This document shows, one piece after another, positions 8,465 through 17,552 of a DNA stretch of 64,000 nt. The translations under genes and the position numbers were made by a program. This DNA is from Virgisporangium aliadipatigenens. GTDB lineage: Bacteria; Actinomycetota; Actinomycetes; Mycobacteriales; Micromonosporaceae. The stretch covers positions 1 to 64,000 of the forward strand of contig NZ_BOPF01000029.1 of assembly GCF_016863615.1 (NCBI RefSeq), given 5' to 3'. Position 1 is the stretch's first letter, and every line of letters begins with the position of its first letter. Under the pieces are notes generated by a model. The model saw nothing but the letters and a program-made list of their open reading frames with translations. It was not told the origin of the DNA and ran no database searches.

Positions 8465-9448
8465 TCAGCCGGCGTCCATTCCCGCGCCGGCCTCCTCGAT
8501 CGCGGCGTCGACGCGGTGGGCGAGTTCCACGTCGAGGGCGGTCACCGCGTTCACCCGGTTGGTGCGCACGGCGAGCGTGGCCGTGCCCTCTTCGGGGCGC
8601 GCGATGTGCGGCCCGCGTCCGGTCTCGCGCTTCAGCTCCGCGAGCCGCCGCAGCACGCGTTCCAGGTCGTCGGGAGCGAGGGCGATGGTCCGCACGATCG
8701 CGCTCCGGTCTCCCGACCACTGCGGCAGTCGGTCCAGCGCGCCGCGCAACTCGTCGTCGTTCAGTGGCGGCGTACGCCCGTCCACGCCGACAACCCCGCC
8801 TTCGGCCGGCCGCGCGAGGAGATCCCGCACGTATTCCGGCAGCCGTAACGACTCCACCAGGCCACCGTCCTGTTCGCACATGACGCTCAGTACCGCCTGT
8901 GCCGGATACCGCGCCTGATCGGTCGTCCGGTCCATGATCGCGGCGACCTGGTGCAGGAAGCCAGGTAGGCCGCCGGGGCCGGACGGCACATCGGTCGCGT
9001 GGTCGTCGTGCAACTCGGTGGGCACCGCGTCGAGCAGCCGCCGGCGGTCACCCGGCTCCAGCGCCCTGGCCAGCACCGTGACGGTCGCCTGGGCCGCGAG
9101 TCGGGCGTCGGCGAAGTCGACATCGATGCGGTGGCCCACCTCGGTGACCATCTCCCGGTACTGGATTCGATCCGGCCCGTCATGGGTGCGCCCGCCGCTC
9201 TCCCCGCCGGGCGTGCGCGGCCATTGGGGATCCGGTGGGGGTGGCGTGCCCTCGATCGGGTCGTGCGGTACCGGCTTGTGGCTGCCCGCCGGTGGCGGTC
9301 CGTCGCGGTGCGCCCGCTTGACATGTTCACGTTGTTTCGAGCCGCCCAGTGTCACTCCGGCCTCGCTCGGCGCCTGCGACCGTTCGCGGGCCAGCCTGGC
9401 TCGTGTCCGGCGCTGCTCGTTGTCGCCTTCCATCTGCTTGCCGCTCAT
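8465..9448 (-). CDS. DUF2267 domain fused to a pterin carbinolamine dehydratase-like domain
   Basis: The product has 327 residues. Residues 1-95 are hydrophilic and proline-rich. Residues about 97-212 match DUF2267 (LARALEPGDRRRLLDAVPTEL; the LSVMCEQ and LPEYVRDLL helices). Residues about 228-318 look like a 4a-hydroxytetrahydrobiopterin dehydratase fold (LNDDELRGALDRLPQW; ALDVELAHRVD). The catalytic histidines of that enzyme are mostly gone: the HH pair reads G-P-H281 and the later His is absent. Enzymatic activity is therefore doubtful. DUF2267 proteins often sit in actinobacterial stress regions, as here. It is divergent from the GH13 gene. Confidence 0.75.
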   Translation of the reverse strand: MSGKQMEGDNEQRRTRARLARERSQAPSEAGVTLGGSKQREHVKRAHRDGPPPAGSHKPVPHDPIEGTPPPPDPQWPRTPGGESGGRTHDGPDRIQYREMVTEVGHRIDVDFADARLAAQATVTVLARALEPGDRRRLLDAVPTELHDDHATDVPSGPGGLPGFLHQVAAIMDRTTDQARYPAQAVLSVMCEQDGGLVESLRLPEYVRDLLARPAEGGVVGVDGRTPPLNDDELRGALDRLPQWSGDRSAIVRTIALAPDDLERVLRRLAELKRETGRGPHIARPEEGTATLAVRTNRVNAVTALDVELAHRVDAAIEEAGAGMDAG

Positions 9449-9537
9449 GTGCGGGTACCTGCCCCGGATCCGCACCGATAACCGTCGCAATGCCCGTCGC
9501 GGGTGTTGACTGCGCGCGCCGGCCTCCGGCACGCATT

Positions 9538-9556
9538 GGTAGGAATGCCAATCGAC
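9538..9556 (+). promoter_or_regulatory. Candidate shared regulatory site GGTA-N4-TGCCAATCGAC (copy 1)
   Basis: This lies in the divergent region between the DUF2267-fusion gene and the GH13 gene, 87 bases before the GTG of the latter. The same spaced motif occurs at 13657-13675 before dnaK, with 15 of 19 positions identical and the same orientation. I do not recognise it as a known operator. Confidence 0.4.
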
Positions 9557-9643
9557 GTCGACCATGAGAACCGGTGATCCTGTGAGAGTTGAGGAAGTGG
9601 TGTGCGGGGCCGCCGTTGCGATCCGGTGCGTCGAGGGGTGAGG

Positions 9644-11290
9644 GTGGCTGAGCGTTGGTACCGCAACGGTGTCATTTACAACTTCGATGTGCGGGCGTTC
9701 CAGGACTCCAACGGTGACGGCGTCGGTGACCTGCGTGGCCTGATCAGCCGGATCGACTACCTCGGCCGGCTCGGGGTGACGGCGCTGTGGCTGAGTCCCG
9801 TCCACCCGAGCCCGTGGCGCGACGGCGGATATGACGTCACCGACCACTACAACATCGACCCGACCCTCGGCAGTCTCGGTGACTTCGCCGAGTTGATGAA
9901 CGTCGCCGACGAGCGCGGTCTGCGGATAATGCTCGACCTCGTGCTGAACCACACCAGCGACGAGCATCCATGGTTCAGGTCGGCCTGCTCCGATCCGCGT
10001 TCGGTGTACCGCGATTGGTATGTCTGGTCCGAGGAAGAGCCGCCGGACCGCAGCGAGGGCATGGTCTTTCCCGGTGTGCAGAAGACGACGTGGACCTACA
10101 GCGACCGGGCCGGTGCCTGGTACCACCATCGCTTCCACGACTTCCAGCCCGATCTCAACATCGGCAACCCGGATGTACGCGAGGAGCTCGCCAAAATCGT
10201 GTCGTTCTGGGAGCGGCTCGGGGTGAGCGGGTTCCGCATCGACGGCGCGCCCTTCATGATCGAATGCACCGAGCCCGGGAAAGATCCGGAGAACCGGGAC
10301 TACTCGGTACTCACGGAACTGCGGGAGCGGATGTCCTGGCGCCGTGGTGACGCGGTCTTTCTCGCCGAGGCCAACGTGCCCAACGGCGATCTGATCCGGT
10401 ACTTCGGCAACGCCGACGGCGCGGCGAACCGGCTGCAGATGCTGTTCGCGTTCCGGCTCAACGAGGCACTCATGCTGTCTCTTGCCCGGCAGGACTCCGA
10501 AGCGGTCGCCGAGGCGCTGGCAACGCTGCCCCCGCTGCCCCGGCACGGGCAGTGGGCCACGTTTCTGCGCAACCACGACGAGGTCGACCTGTCACAGTTG
10601 CCGGAATCCGAGCGGGAGGCGGTCTTCGCCGCGTTCGGCCCCGAACGTCGTCACCAACTGTACGGCCGGGGCATCCGACGCCGACTGGCCACGATGCTCG
10701 ACGGCCAACGCCGGCTGCGGATGGCGTACAGCCTTCAGTTCACCATGCCCGGCACCCCGGTACTGCGTTACGGCGACGAGATCGGCATGGGCGAGGACCT
10801 GCGGCTGCCGGAGCGTGACGCGATCCGGACGCCCATGCAGTGGTCGGCCACCACCAACGCGGGCTTCAGCACCGCCGCGGCGCAGGACCTGGTCCGCCCG
10901 GTGATCGACGACGGTCCCTACTCCTTCGAACGGGTCAACGTGACCGACCAGCGCCGGGCCCCCGACTCGCTGCTGGTGTGGTTCGAACGGATGCTGCACA
11001 CCAGGCACGAGTGCGACGAGATCGGCGTCGGCGACCATCACGTGATACAGGTCGAGCCGACCCATGTGTTCGCGCACCGCACCGATGCACCCCGCGGTTC
11101 GATCGTGTTCCTGCACAACTTGAGTGACCGTCCGACCCGCATCAAGCTGTCGGTACAACTCGACGAGAACAGCGAGCCGGTGGAGATCTTCAGCGACCGC
11201 GAGTACCCGGATCTCGACCTGTGCGATCTTGAGCTGGACGGCTTCGGTTACCGCTGGATACGGCTGCGACGCACGCATCTGGCCCACTGA
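9644..11290 (+). CDS. GH13 alpha-amylase-family enzyme, trehalose-synthase-like
   Basis: This 548-residue (beta/alpha)8-barrel glycoside hydrolase family 13 protein carries the four conserved regions: DLVLNHTS, GFRIDGAPF with nucleophile D200, FLAEANV with acid/base E242, and FLRNHDEVDL with D312. The order, the length and a C-terminal beta domain fit the TreS/oligo-glucosidase branch, which interconverts maltose and trehalose or transfers glucosyl units. TreS itself is usually a little longer, so the exact reaction is not certain. I chose GTG 9644 because GAGGGG stands five bases upstream; an ATG at 9602 lacks a good site. The protein is cytoplasmic, with no signal peptide. Its location beside chaperone genes suggests a stress role. 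Confidence 0.85.
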   Translation: MAERWYRNGVIYNFDVRAFQDSNGDGVGDLRGLISRIDYLGRLGVTALWLSPVHPSPWRDGGYDVTDHYNIDPTLGSLGDFAELMNVADERGLRIMLDLVLNHTSDEHPWFRSACSDPRSVYRDWYVWSEEEPPDRSEGMVFPGVQKTTWTYSDRAGAWYHHRFHDFQPDLNIGNPDVREELAKIVSFWERLGVSGFRIDGAPFMIECTEPGKDPENRDYSVLTELRERMSWRRGDAVFLAEANVPNGDLIRYFGNADGAANRLQMLFAFRLNEALMLSLARQDSEAVAEALATLPPLPRHGQWATFLRNHDEVDLSQLPESEREAVFAAFGPERRHQLYGRGIRRRLATMLDGQRRLRMAYSLQFTMPGTPVLRYGDEIGMGEDLRLPERDAIRTPMQWSATTNAGFSTAAAQDLVRPVIDDGPYSFERVNVTDQRRAPDSLLVWFERMLHTRHECDEIGVGDHHVIQVEPTHVFAHRTDAPRGSIVFLHNLSDRPTRIKLSVQLDENSEPVEIFSDREYPDLDLCDLELDGFGYRWIRLRRTHLAH

Positions 11291-11350
11291 CCGGTCGCGC
11301 GGGGCCACCCGCGCCGGTGTTCGCCGGGTCGTCCGACCGTCCCGGGCCGG

Positions 11351-12382
11351 TCATTGCCGCCGGCGCGCACCCCACGTTGCGAGGGGTCGGGGGATGTACA
11401 GGCCCCGGCGGATGGCTCGCATGACGGCCGCGGTCCGGGACGGGGCGGCGAGTGTGGTCAGGATGTGCGCGATGCGGTCGGTGATGGTGGGAAGGGGTAG
11501 GTCGAGGGCGGCGCCGATGCGCGGGACGGATCGATCTTCGGCGAGGAGGCCGAGGATTTCCAGGTCGTCGGTGGTGAGCCCGTGCAGGTCGCCGGGGGGT
11601 GACACGACCAGGACGCCGGCGAGGTGCCGGGCGGGCTGTCCGGCGCAGGAGATGACGGTGATGCGGGCGAGGCGCTGCCCGCCGTCGGGGCAGAGGAACG
11701 TGGCGACCTCGGCGTTGTCGGCCAGGTGCTCGGCCGCGACGGTGAGCACCGCGGAGCCGGGTGACAGCAGCCGGTGCGGGGGCATGCCGTGGAGCGGAAG
11801 GGTGCGGCCGGCTCGGGTCAGCACGACCGCGGCCTGCGCGTCGTGGATGATGCGGGCGGCCGCGCCGATCGCGCGCATCGGGTCGATCGCCTGGGCGATG
11901 ACGGGTACCAGCGCCGCGATCAGGTCGCGGGCGGCCTCGGTCGGGTGCGCGGCGGTGTCGGTGTTGAGGCCGAGCATTCCGAGGTAGCGGCCGTCCGGGG
12001 TGAACAGTCCGGCCACCAGGCCCCCGCGGAAGCCCGCCGGGGCCAGGTAGTCCGCCCAGGAGCGCACCTCGTCGAGGTGAACGGGCAGGTCGGCGAGGCG
12101 GGTCGCGCCGCTGTTGCGGTTCAGGCCGAGTAGTTCGATCTCCGCCACGCCGCCGGGGCCGCTCATGTACCGGACCAGCGCCGCGGGGTAGCCGCGGGCC
12201 ACCAGGGGTGGTTGCTCGCGGCGTTCGGGGTCGAGCAGGGACAGCCAGGCACCCTCGAACGGGACGATCCGGCGCAGCGGCTCCAGCAACGCCTCCGCCC
12301 GCTGGAGGATCCCGCCCGGCATGGACACGATCTGCGTGATCTCGATGGCAGCCCGCAACCCTCCGGGCGGAAGCTCACCCAA
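11351..12382 (-). CDS. GAF-like sensor regulator with an eroded LuxR-type helix-turn-helix
   Basis: The product has 343 residues. An N-terminal GAF-like domain (about 25-180) includes LLGLNRNSGATRLADLPV and GMLGLNTDTAAHPTEAARDLI. A middle domain follows, then a C-terminal region aligned with LuxR/NarL helix-turn-helix domains. Compared with its neighbour (12459-13484) the helix-turn-helix is degraded: LTTDDLEILGLLAED and PTITDRIAHIL replace the canonical text. DNA binding may therefore be weak or changed. The two genes are tandem paralogues sharing domain order and the end motif RxGLYxPRPL. Confidence 0.75.
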   Translation of the reverse strand: MGELPPGGLRAAIEITQIVSMPGGILQRAEALLEPLRRIVPFEGAWLSLLDPERREQPPLVARGYPAALVRYMSGPGGVAEIELLGLNRNSGATRLADLPVHLDEVRSWADYLAPAGFRGGLVAGLFTPDGRYLGMLGLNTDTAAHPTEAARDLIAALVPVIAQAIDPMRAIGAAARIIHDAQAAVVLTRAGRTLPLHGMPPHRLLSPGSAVLTVAAEHLADNAEVATFLCPDGGQRLARITVISCAGQPARHLAGVLVVSPPGDLHGLTTDDLEILGLLAEDRSVPRIGAALDLPLPTITDRIAHILTTLAAPSRTAAVMRAIRRGLYIPRPLATWGARRRQ

Positions 12383-12458
12383 TCCGACTCCCCCGTCTCC
12401 GTTCGTTCATTGTGTGACGACAAGGGTTCCCGCGATCGCCGGGCGGCAATCCTGGGAA

Positions 12459-13484
12459 TCAGGTGTTGTGCAGCGGTCGGGGTACGTACAGGCCGAGGCG
12501 GATCGAGCGGGCCGCGGCGAGTGTGCGCGTTGCGGCGCCGAGCTTGGTGAGGATGTGTTCGACGTGTGCGTTGACCGTCCGTCTGGTGACCGACAGGGCA
12601 TCGGCGATGCGTAAGTTGGGCCAGCCCTCGACGATCAGGCCCAGGACCTGCAGTTCCCGTGGGGTCAGCCCGTACAGCTCGCCGGGCGGGGACAGCAGAA
12701 CCACGCCGGTGCTCAGGGGGTGCGACGGGTCGCGGGGGTCGGCCAGCACCGTGATCCGGACGTGGACGTGTGGTACGCCGTCGGCCGTGAAGGGAGCGAG
12801 AAAGGAGCCGTAGGCGTAGCCGTTGGCCACCCGTTCGACCGCGACCCCGAGCACGTCCGAGCCCGCGCGGAGGAGGACGTGTGCCGGCAGGCCGGGCAGC
12901 GGCCGCGTGTCGCCGCCGGCGACCAGGACCCCGGCTTCGGCATCGCCGACGATCTCGGTGACCCTCGCGATCGAGCGCATCGGGTCGATCGTGCTGGCGA
13001 TCAACGGCGCGAGCCTGCCGATCAGGTCACGGGAGGCCTCGGTCGGATGCGCGGCGGTGTCGGTGTTGATGCCCAGCAAACCCAGGTGGCGGCCGTCGGA
13101 AGTGAACAGACCGACGGCGAGACCCTCCCGGAATCCGGCCGGTTCCAGGTACTCGGCCCAGCCGCGTACCTGGTGGCGTGGGACGGGAAGGTCCACCAGC
13201 CGCATGGCGGAGTGCGATCGGGTGAAGCCGAGCAATTCGATCTCGTCGGTGTTGGCGCGGCTGGTGATGTACCCGCACGTGGCGTCGTCGTAGCCGCGGC
13301 AGACGATCGGCGCCTGGACCCCGCGCTCCGGATCGAACAGGTTGATCACGGCGGCCTGGAACGGCACGAGTCGCCCGAGCGAACCCAGCACGGCGTCGGC
13401 GCGTTGTCGCAGATCGCCCTGCCCGGACGCGATCTCGCCGAGCTCCACGGCCACCTCGAAGGCACCCGGCGGAAACTCGACCAT
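12459..13484 (-). CDS. GAF-LuxR family transcriptional regulator
   Basis: This is a 341-residue paralogue of the preceding gene. A GAF-like domain (about 25-180) includes LLGFTRSHSAMRLVDLPVP and LLGINTDTAAHPTEASRDLIG. A full LuxR/NarL helix-turn-helix occupies the last 65 residues (LTPRELQVLGLIVEGWPN; RRTVNAHVEHILTKLGA). The start ATG at 13484 opens MVEFPPGAFEVAVELG, matching the start of its paralogue. It is divergent from dnaK, with 303 bases between them, and is a natural candidate to control the stress genes on either side. That role is inferred from position; no ligand is evident. Confidence 0.85.
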   Translation of the reverse strand: MVEFPPGAFEVAVELGEIASGQGDLRQRADAVLGSLGRLVPFQAAVINLFDPERGVQAPIVCRGYDDATCGYITSRANTDEIELLGFTRSHSAMRLVDLPVPRHQVRGWAEYLEPAGFREGLAVGLFTSDGRHLGLLGINTDTAAHPTEASRDLIGRLAPLIASTIDPMRSIARVTEIVGDAEAGVLVAGGDTRPLPGLPAHVLLRAGSDVLGVAVERVANGYAYGSFLAPFTADGVPHVHVRITVLADPRDPSHPLSTGVVLLSPPGELYGLTPRELQVLGLIVEGWPNLRIADALSVTRRTVNAHVEHILTKLGAATRTLAAARSIRLGLYVPRPLHNT

Positions 13485-13656
13485 CCCACCACCCCACGCC
13501 CACTGTGGTGAGTTGACCGAGGACGGGACCGGAGCCGCCAGCGGGGACCAACTCAGCAGACAGCCGTTACTTCCCGACCGCAGGTCGAGGAAACATAAAA
13601 CGGCAGGCGGCTTACCCTCGCGTCGGCCACGGAGAGCGTCGCGCGCGGCAGCTATC

Positions 13657-13675
13657 GGTAATCGTGCCAATCGAC
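13657..13675 (+). promoter_or_regulatory. Candidate shared regulatory site GGTA-N4-TGCCAATCGAC (copy 2)
   Basis: This is the second copy of the motif found at 9538-9556, here 112 bases before the dnaK ATG inside the 303-base divergent region 13485-13787. I found no CIRCE element and no clear HAIR (HspR) inverted repeat in that region, so the usual heat-shock operators appear absent. Confidence 0.4.
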
Positions 13676-13787
13676 AGTCAGCGGGTGCGGCTGCTGAGAT
13701 CGAATGACCCAGACGCATTTTGATCGGCGGCGTGTGAAGCGCACGCGCGCCGCGCCACCGGGGTTCGAACACGTGGAGGACACCGCA

Positions 13788-15710
13788 ATGGCCAAGGCAG
13801 TGGGTATCGATCTCGGCACGACCAATTCCGTCATCGCTACCATGGAGGCCGGTCAACCGACGGTAATCCCCAATGCCGAGGGATCCCGCACCACCCCGTC
13901 CGTGGTGGCGTTCACCGAGCAGGGTGAACGTCTGGTCGGTCAGTTGGCCAAGCGCCAGGCGATCCTGAACCCCAAGGGAACCATCTACTCGGCGAAGCGA
14001 TTCATGGGCCGCCGCCACGATGAGGTGCCGGAGGAGGCCAAGACCGTCACCTTCGATGTCGTGCCGGGGCCGGACGGCGGGGTGCGGTTCCAGGTGCGGG
14101 ACAAGCTGTACGCGCCGGAAGAGGTGTCGGCGCTGATCCTGCGCAAGCTGGTCGACGACGCGTCGAAGTTCCTGGGCGAGAAGGTGACCGAGGCGGTCAT
14201 CACCGTGCCCGCCTACTTCAACGATGCGCAGCGGCAGGCGACGAAGGACGCCGGCCGGATCGCCGGGCTGGAGGTCCTGCGCATCATCAACGAGCCGACC
14301 GCGGCGGCGCTGGCCTACGGGCTGGACAAGCGGGGCCACGAGACGGTGCTGGTCTTCGACCTCGGTGGCGGCACGTTCGACGTGAGCCTGCTCGATGTCG
14401 GCGACGGCGTGGTCGAGGTCCGCGCGACGGGCGGCGACACCCACCTGGGCGGTGACGACTTCGACCGGCGCATCGTCGACCATCTCGCGGAGGACTTCCG
14501 ACGCGACAACGGCATCGATCTGCGCGACGACCCTCAGGCGTTGCAGCGGCTGTCCGAGGCGGCCGAACGGGCGAAGGTGGAGCTGTCGTCGGTCATGCAG
14601 ACCACCATCAATCTTCCGTTCATCACGGCCGACGCCAACGGTCCCCGACATCTGAACACCACGTTGACCCGCGCCGCGTTCGAGCAACTCACCGCCGACC
14701 TGATCGAGCGCTGCCTCGGCCCGGTGCAGCAGGCCCTCGCCGACGCCAAGGTCAGCCCGAACGACATCGACGAGGTCATCCTGGTCGGCGGTTCGACCCG
14801 TATCCCGGCCGTGCAGACGCTGGTTCGTCGCCTGACCGGCGGCAAGGACCCCAACATGACGGTCAACCCCGACGAGGTCGTCGCGCTCGGCGCGGCCATC
14901 CAGGCGGCGGTCGTGAAGGGCGACGTCAAGGACGTACTGCTGCTCGACGTCACTCCGCTGTCGTTGGGTGTCGAAACCCTCGGCGGGATCATGACCAGGG
15001 TCATCGAGCGCAACACCACGATTCCGGCCCGCCGCACGGAGGTGTTCTCCACCGCGGAGGACAACCAGTCCGCCGTGGACATCGTGATTCTGCAGGGTGA
15101 ACGGGAGCGGGCCGCCGACAACCGGGCCCTCGGACGCTTCCGCCTGGAGGGCATCCGGCCGGCGCCGCGCGGTGAGCCGCAGGTCGAGGTGACGTTCGAC
15201 ATCGACGCCAACGGCATCCTGAACGTCTCCGCCCGGGACAAGGACACGGCCGCCGAGCAGCAGATCACGATCACGCAGACGTCCACATTGGACAAGTCCG
15301 AGATCGACCGGATGATCGCCGATGCGGAGCAGCACCGCGACGAGGACACCAGGCTGCGCGCCCAGATCGAGGCCCGTAACGAGCTCGACTCCATTGCCTA
15401 CCAGGTGGAACGCCGGCTCAACGAACTCGGCGACCGGGTCGCGGTGCACGAGAAGGCCCGGGCCGAGACGCTGATCTCCGATGCGCGGCAGGCACTGAAG
15501 GAAGACGCACCGGTCGACCGGCTTCGCGCGATGGCCTCGGAACTGCAGCAGGTCTACCACGGGCTGGCTGCGGCCGGCGGCGCGGCGTCCGGCCAGTCCG
15601 GTGGCGGCCAGCCCGGTGGCGGGCAACCCGGTGGCGGCCAGCCGGGCGGTGGCCAACCCGGGGCGGGTCGGGACGACGACGTCATCGACGCCGAGTTCAC
15701 CAGCGGATGA
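13788..15710 (+). CDS. dnaK: Hsp70 chaperone DnaK
   Basis: This 640-residue Hsp70 begins [17 protein letters not shown]. The ATPase domain (about 1-365) carries the phosphate loops [21 protein letters not shown] and [10 protein letters not shown]. The interdomain linker [19 protein letters not shown] leads to the substrate-binding beta domain and helical lid, and the tail ends [12 protein letters not shown]. It uses ATP cycles to bind and release unfolded polypeptides with GrpE and J-protein partners, both encoded next. I chose the ATG at 13788, which follows GTGGAGGAC, over an upstream in-frame ATG. The unusual Gly-Gln-Pro tail and the clpB-thioredoxin context suggest a second, stress-specialised DnaK and not the main housekeeping copy. 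Confidence 0.96.
   Translation: MAKAVGIDLGTTNSVIATMEAGQPTVIPNAEGSRTTPSVVAFTEQGERLVGQLAKRQAILNPKGTIYSAKRFMGRRHDEVPEEAKTVTFDVVPGPDGGVRFQVRDKLYAPEEVSALILRKLVDDASKFLGEKVTEAVITVPAYFNDAQRQATKDAGRIAGLEVLRIINEPTAAALAYGLDKRGHETVLVFDLGGGTFDVSLLDVGDGVVEVRATGGDTHLGGDDFDRRIVDHLAEDFRRDNGIDLRDDPQALQRLSEAAERAKVELSSVMQTTINLPFITADANGPRHLNTTLTRAAFEQLTADLIERCLGPVQQALADAKVSPNDIDEVILVGGSTRIPAVQTLVRRLTGGKDPNMTVNPDEVVALGAAIQAAVVKGDVKDVLLLDVTPLSLGVETLGGIMTRVIERNTTIPARRTEVFSTAEDNQSAVDIVILQGERERAADNRALGRFRLEGIRPAPRGEPQVEVTFDIDANGILNVSARDKDTAAEQQITITQTSTLDKSEIDRMIADAEQHRDEDTRLRAQIEARNELDSIAYQVERRLNELGDRVAVHEKARAETLISDARQALKEDAPVDRLRAMASELQQVYHGLAAAGGAASGQSGGGQPGGGQPGGGQPGGGQPGAGRDDDVIDAEFTSG
15591..15665 (+). repeat. 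Five 15-bp tandem repeats encoding GQ(P/S)GG in the DnaK tail
   Basis: Five consecutive 15-base units encode [20 protein letters not shown] and GQPGA just before the conserved acidic C-terminus. Codons differ between units (CAG/CAA, GGC/GGT), so the array is not very recent. Disordered Gly-Gln-Pro tails vary among DnaK homologues. Confidence 0.85.
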
Positions 15711-16264
15711 GCGCGATGGCTGAGCCGGACCCCGCACCGATCCCGTCGACGGAAAGAGGCGCCCCGGACACCGCCGCCCGCCACGCGGCGCCCGGGGCCG
15801 GCACCGGGGCGCCTGACGGTGACGTGGCGAAGCTGCACGCGCGGATCGCCGAGCTCGAGGACCTCTGGCGGCGGGCGTTGGCGGACTTCGACAACCTCCG
15901 CAAGCGGGTGGCCCGGGACACGGCCGCCCAGCAGGACCAGGAACGCGCCCGGCTCGCCGCACAGTGGCTTCCCGTGCTGGACAACCTCGACCTGGCGGTC
16001 GACCACGCGCAGAGCGACCCGGACAGCATCGTCGAAGGCGTCCGGGCGATCCGCGAGCAGGCACTCGCAGTGCTGGCACGCCTGGGCTTCCCCCGCCAGT
16101 CCGACGTCGGGGAGAAGTTCGACCCGAGCCGGCACGAGGCGGTCGCCACGATTCCCAGCCCGGACGCGCCGGCCGGCACGGTGGTGCACGTGGTACGCCC
16201 GCGTTACGGCACCGACGATCACCAACTGCGCCCGGCGGCCGTGGTCGTGGCGAAGGACAGCTGA
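15707..16264 (+). CDS. grpE: Nucleotide exchange factor GrpE
   Basis: This 185-residue protein overlaps the dnaK stop by 4 bases (ATGA). After a disordered acidic/Pro-Ala N-terminus come a coiled-coil (about 40-85: [25 protein letters not shown]) and the beta-wing head with [23 protein letters not shown] and [11 protein letters not shown]. It releases ADP from DnaK. Length and motifs are normal for GrpE. Confidence 0.94.
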   Translation: MSAMAEPDPAPIPSTERGAPDTAARHAAPGAGTGAPDGDVAKLHARIAELEDLWRRALADFDNLRKRVARDTAAQQDQERARLAAQWLPVLDNLDLAVDHAQSDPDSIVEGVRAIREQALAVLARLGFPRQSDVGEKFDPSRHEAVATIPSPDAPAGTVVHVVRPRYGTDDHQLRPAAVVVAKDS

Positions 16265-17223
16265 TGGCCCCGGATCGGGACTTCTACCGCATCCTGGGGG
16301 TGTCCAGGGACGCCGGCCAGGACGAGATCCAGCGGACGTACCGCAAGCTGGCCCGCACCTACCACCCCGACGTCAACAAGGATCCGGGCGCCGAGGAGCG
16401 GTTCAAGGAGATATCCGAGGCCTACGACGTCCTCTCCGATCCGGAGACCCGCCGCCGCTACGACGCGTTCGGCCCGGACTTCCGGCAGGTACCCGAGGGT
16501 GTCGATCCGCAGACCTGGGCGCGCGCCCGGGCCGGCGCGGGTTCACGTGGCCGGGCGGGTACGGGGGGCCGTGGCCGTCCGGCGGGCGGGGGACCGGACG
16601 ACGGCGTGTGGTTCCAGTCCGACATGGGCGGGGGCGTCGACCTCGACGATCTGCTCGAAGGCATGTTCGGCGGTCGCCGACGAGGCTGGGGGCCGGTGTC
16701 AGGTGCCGACCAGGAAGCCGAGTTGGAACTGTCGGTCGAGGAGGCGTACCGGGGCGGGCGACGGCGGATCAGCCTCGACGGCCGCAGCTACGAGGTGACG
16801 ATTCCGCCCGGCGTGACCGACGGCCAGCGCATCCGGCTGGCCGGGCAGGGCGGGCAGGCCGGGGAGGGCGGGACGGCCGGCGATCTCTACCTGGTCGTCC
16901 GCCTCGCTCCGGACCCGCGGTACCGGGTGAACGGCCGAGACATCACGGTCGATCTGCCGCTGACACCGTGGGAGGCGGCGCTGGGTGCCTCCGTCGCGCT
17001 GGACACGCCGGGCGGCGAGGCGAAGGTGAAGGTGCCGCCCGGCACGTCCTCCGGACGGCGGCTGCGACTGCGCGGCCGCGGCATGCCCAACCCGCGCGGG
17101 CAACCCGGCGACCTGTACGCCGAAGCCAGGATCGCGGTTCCGCCGCGGCCCACCGACCGTGAACGGCAGCTCTTCGAACAGCTCGCCGCCGTCTCGACGT
17201 TCGATCCCCGGAGGCCGACGTGA
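16264..17223 (+). CDS. cbpA: CbpA-type J-domain co-chaperone (DnaJ without zinc finger)
   Basis: The protein has 319 residues. The J-domain (about 5-70) carries the HPD motif in TYHPDVNKD. It is followed by a Gly/Arg-rich linker (about 90-115) and two C-terminal substrate-binding beta domains (ELSVEEAYRGGRRRI; GDLYLVVRL; GDLYAEARI). The four CxxCxGxG zinc-finger repeats of classical DnaJ are missing, which makes it the CbpA/DnaJ2 type. Its start shares one base with the grpE stop (TGATG). It delivers substrates to DnaK and stimulates its ATPase. The next gene encodes the expected CbpM-type modulator. Confidence 0.92.
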   Translation: MAPDRDFYRILGVSRDAGQDEIQRTYRKLARTYHPDVNKDPGAEERFKEISEAYDVLSDPETRRRYDAFGPDFRQVPEGVDPQTWARARAGAGSRGRAGTGGRGRPAGGGPDDGVWFQSDMGGGVDLDDLLEGMFGGRRRGWGPVSGADQEAELELSVEEAYRGGRRRISLDGRSYEVTIPPGVTDGQRIRLAGQGGQAGEGGTAGDLYLVVRLAPDPRYRVNGRDITVDLPLTPWEAALGASVALDTPGGEAKVKVPPGTSSGRRLRLRGRGMPNPRGQPGDLYAEARIAVPPRPTDRERQLFEQLAAVSTFDPRRPT

Positions 17224-17552
17224 CCTACGGACTCGTGCCGATCCGCCGCCCGGAGCGATCCCGGCGGCTGGACCTCGAATCGTTCGCCCGCGACGCGGGT
17301 GTGCACCCGGAGCTGATCCGTCGCCTGGTGATCCTCGGCCTGCTCGAACCGCACCGCGACGGCACGGGCACGCTGTTCTTCGCCCGGTACCAGTTGCGTG
17401 ACGTGAGCCGGATCCAGCGGCTACGCGCCGGCCTGGGGATCAACTACACGGCCCTCGGCGTCGTGATCGACCTGCTCGACCGGATCGCCGACCTGGAACG
17501 GCAATTGCGTACGCCACCGACCGGACCCACCGGAGGCAGTCCGTGGACCTGA
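17220..17552 (+). CDS. cbpM: MerR-like chaperone modulator, CbpM type
   Basis: This 110-residue protein starts at a GTG overlapping the cbpA stop (GTGA). Its N-terminal half resembles a MerR-type winged helix ([26 protein letters not shown]) and is followed by a helix ending [15 protein letters not shown]. In actinobacteria such a gene in this position is annotated as CbpM or HspR-like. CbpM inhibits the J-domain of CbpA; HspR represses dnaK. The lack of a clear HAIR site upstream of dnaK favours the modulator role, but repression cannot be excluded. Confidence 0.82.
   Translation: MTYGLVPIRRPERSRRLDLESFARDAGVHPELIRRLVILGLLEPHRDGTGTLFFARYQLRDVSRIQRLRAGLGINYTALGVVIDLLDRIADLERQLRTPPTGPTGGSPWT

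Noticed and set aside
13485-13787. CIRCE or HAIR heat-shock operator before dnaK
   Set aside because: I looked for TTAGCACTC-N9-GAGTGCTAA and CTTGAGT-N7-ACTCAAG-like repeats and saw neither.
15591-15665. Tandem repeat as a possible CRISPR or mobile-element trace
   Set aside because: The repeats are in frame, encode GQPGG units of the DnaK tail and have no spacers.
13485-16079. Upstream extension of the LuxR reading frame to more than 1200 residues
   Set aside because: The extension is antisense to dnaK and grpE. The recognisable protein begins at 13484, matching its paralogue.
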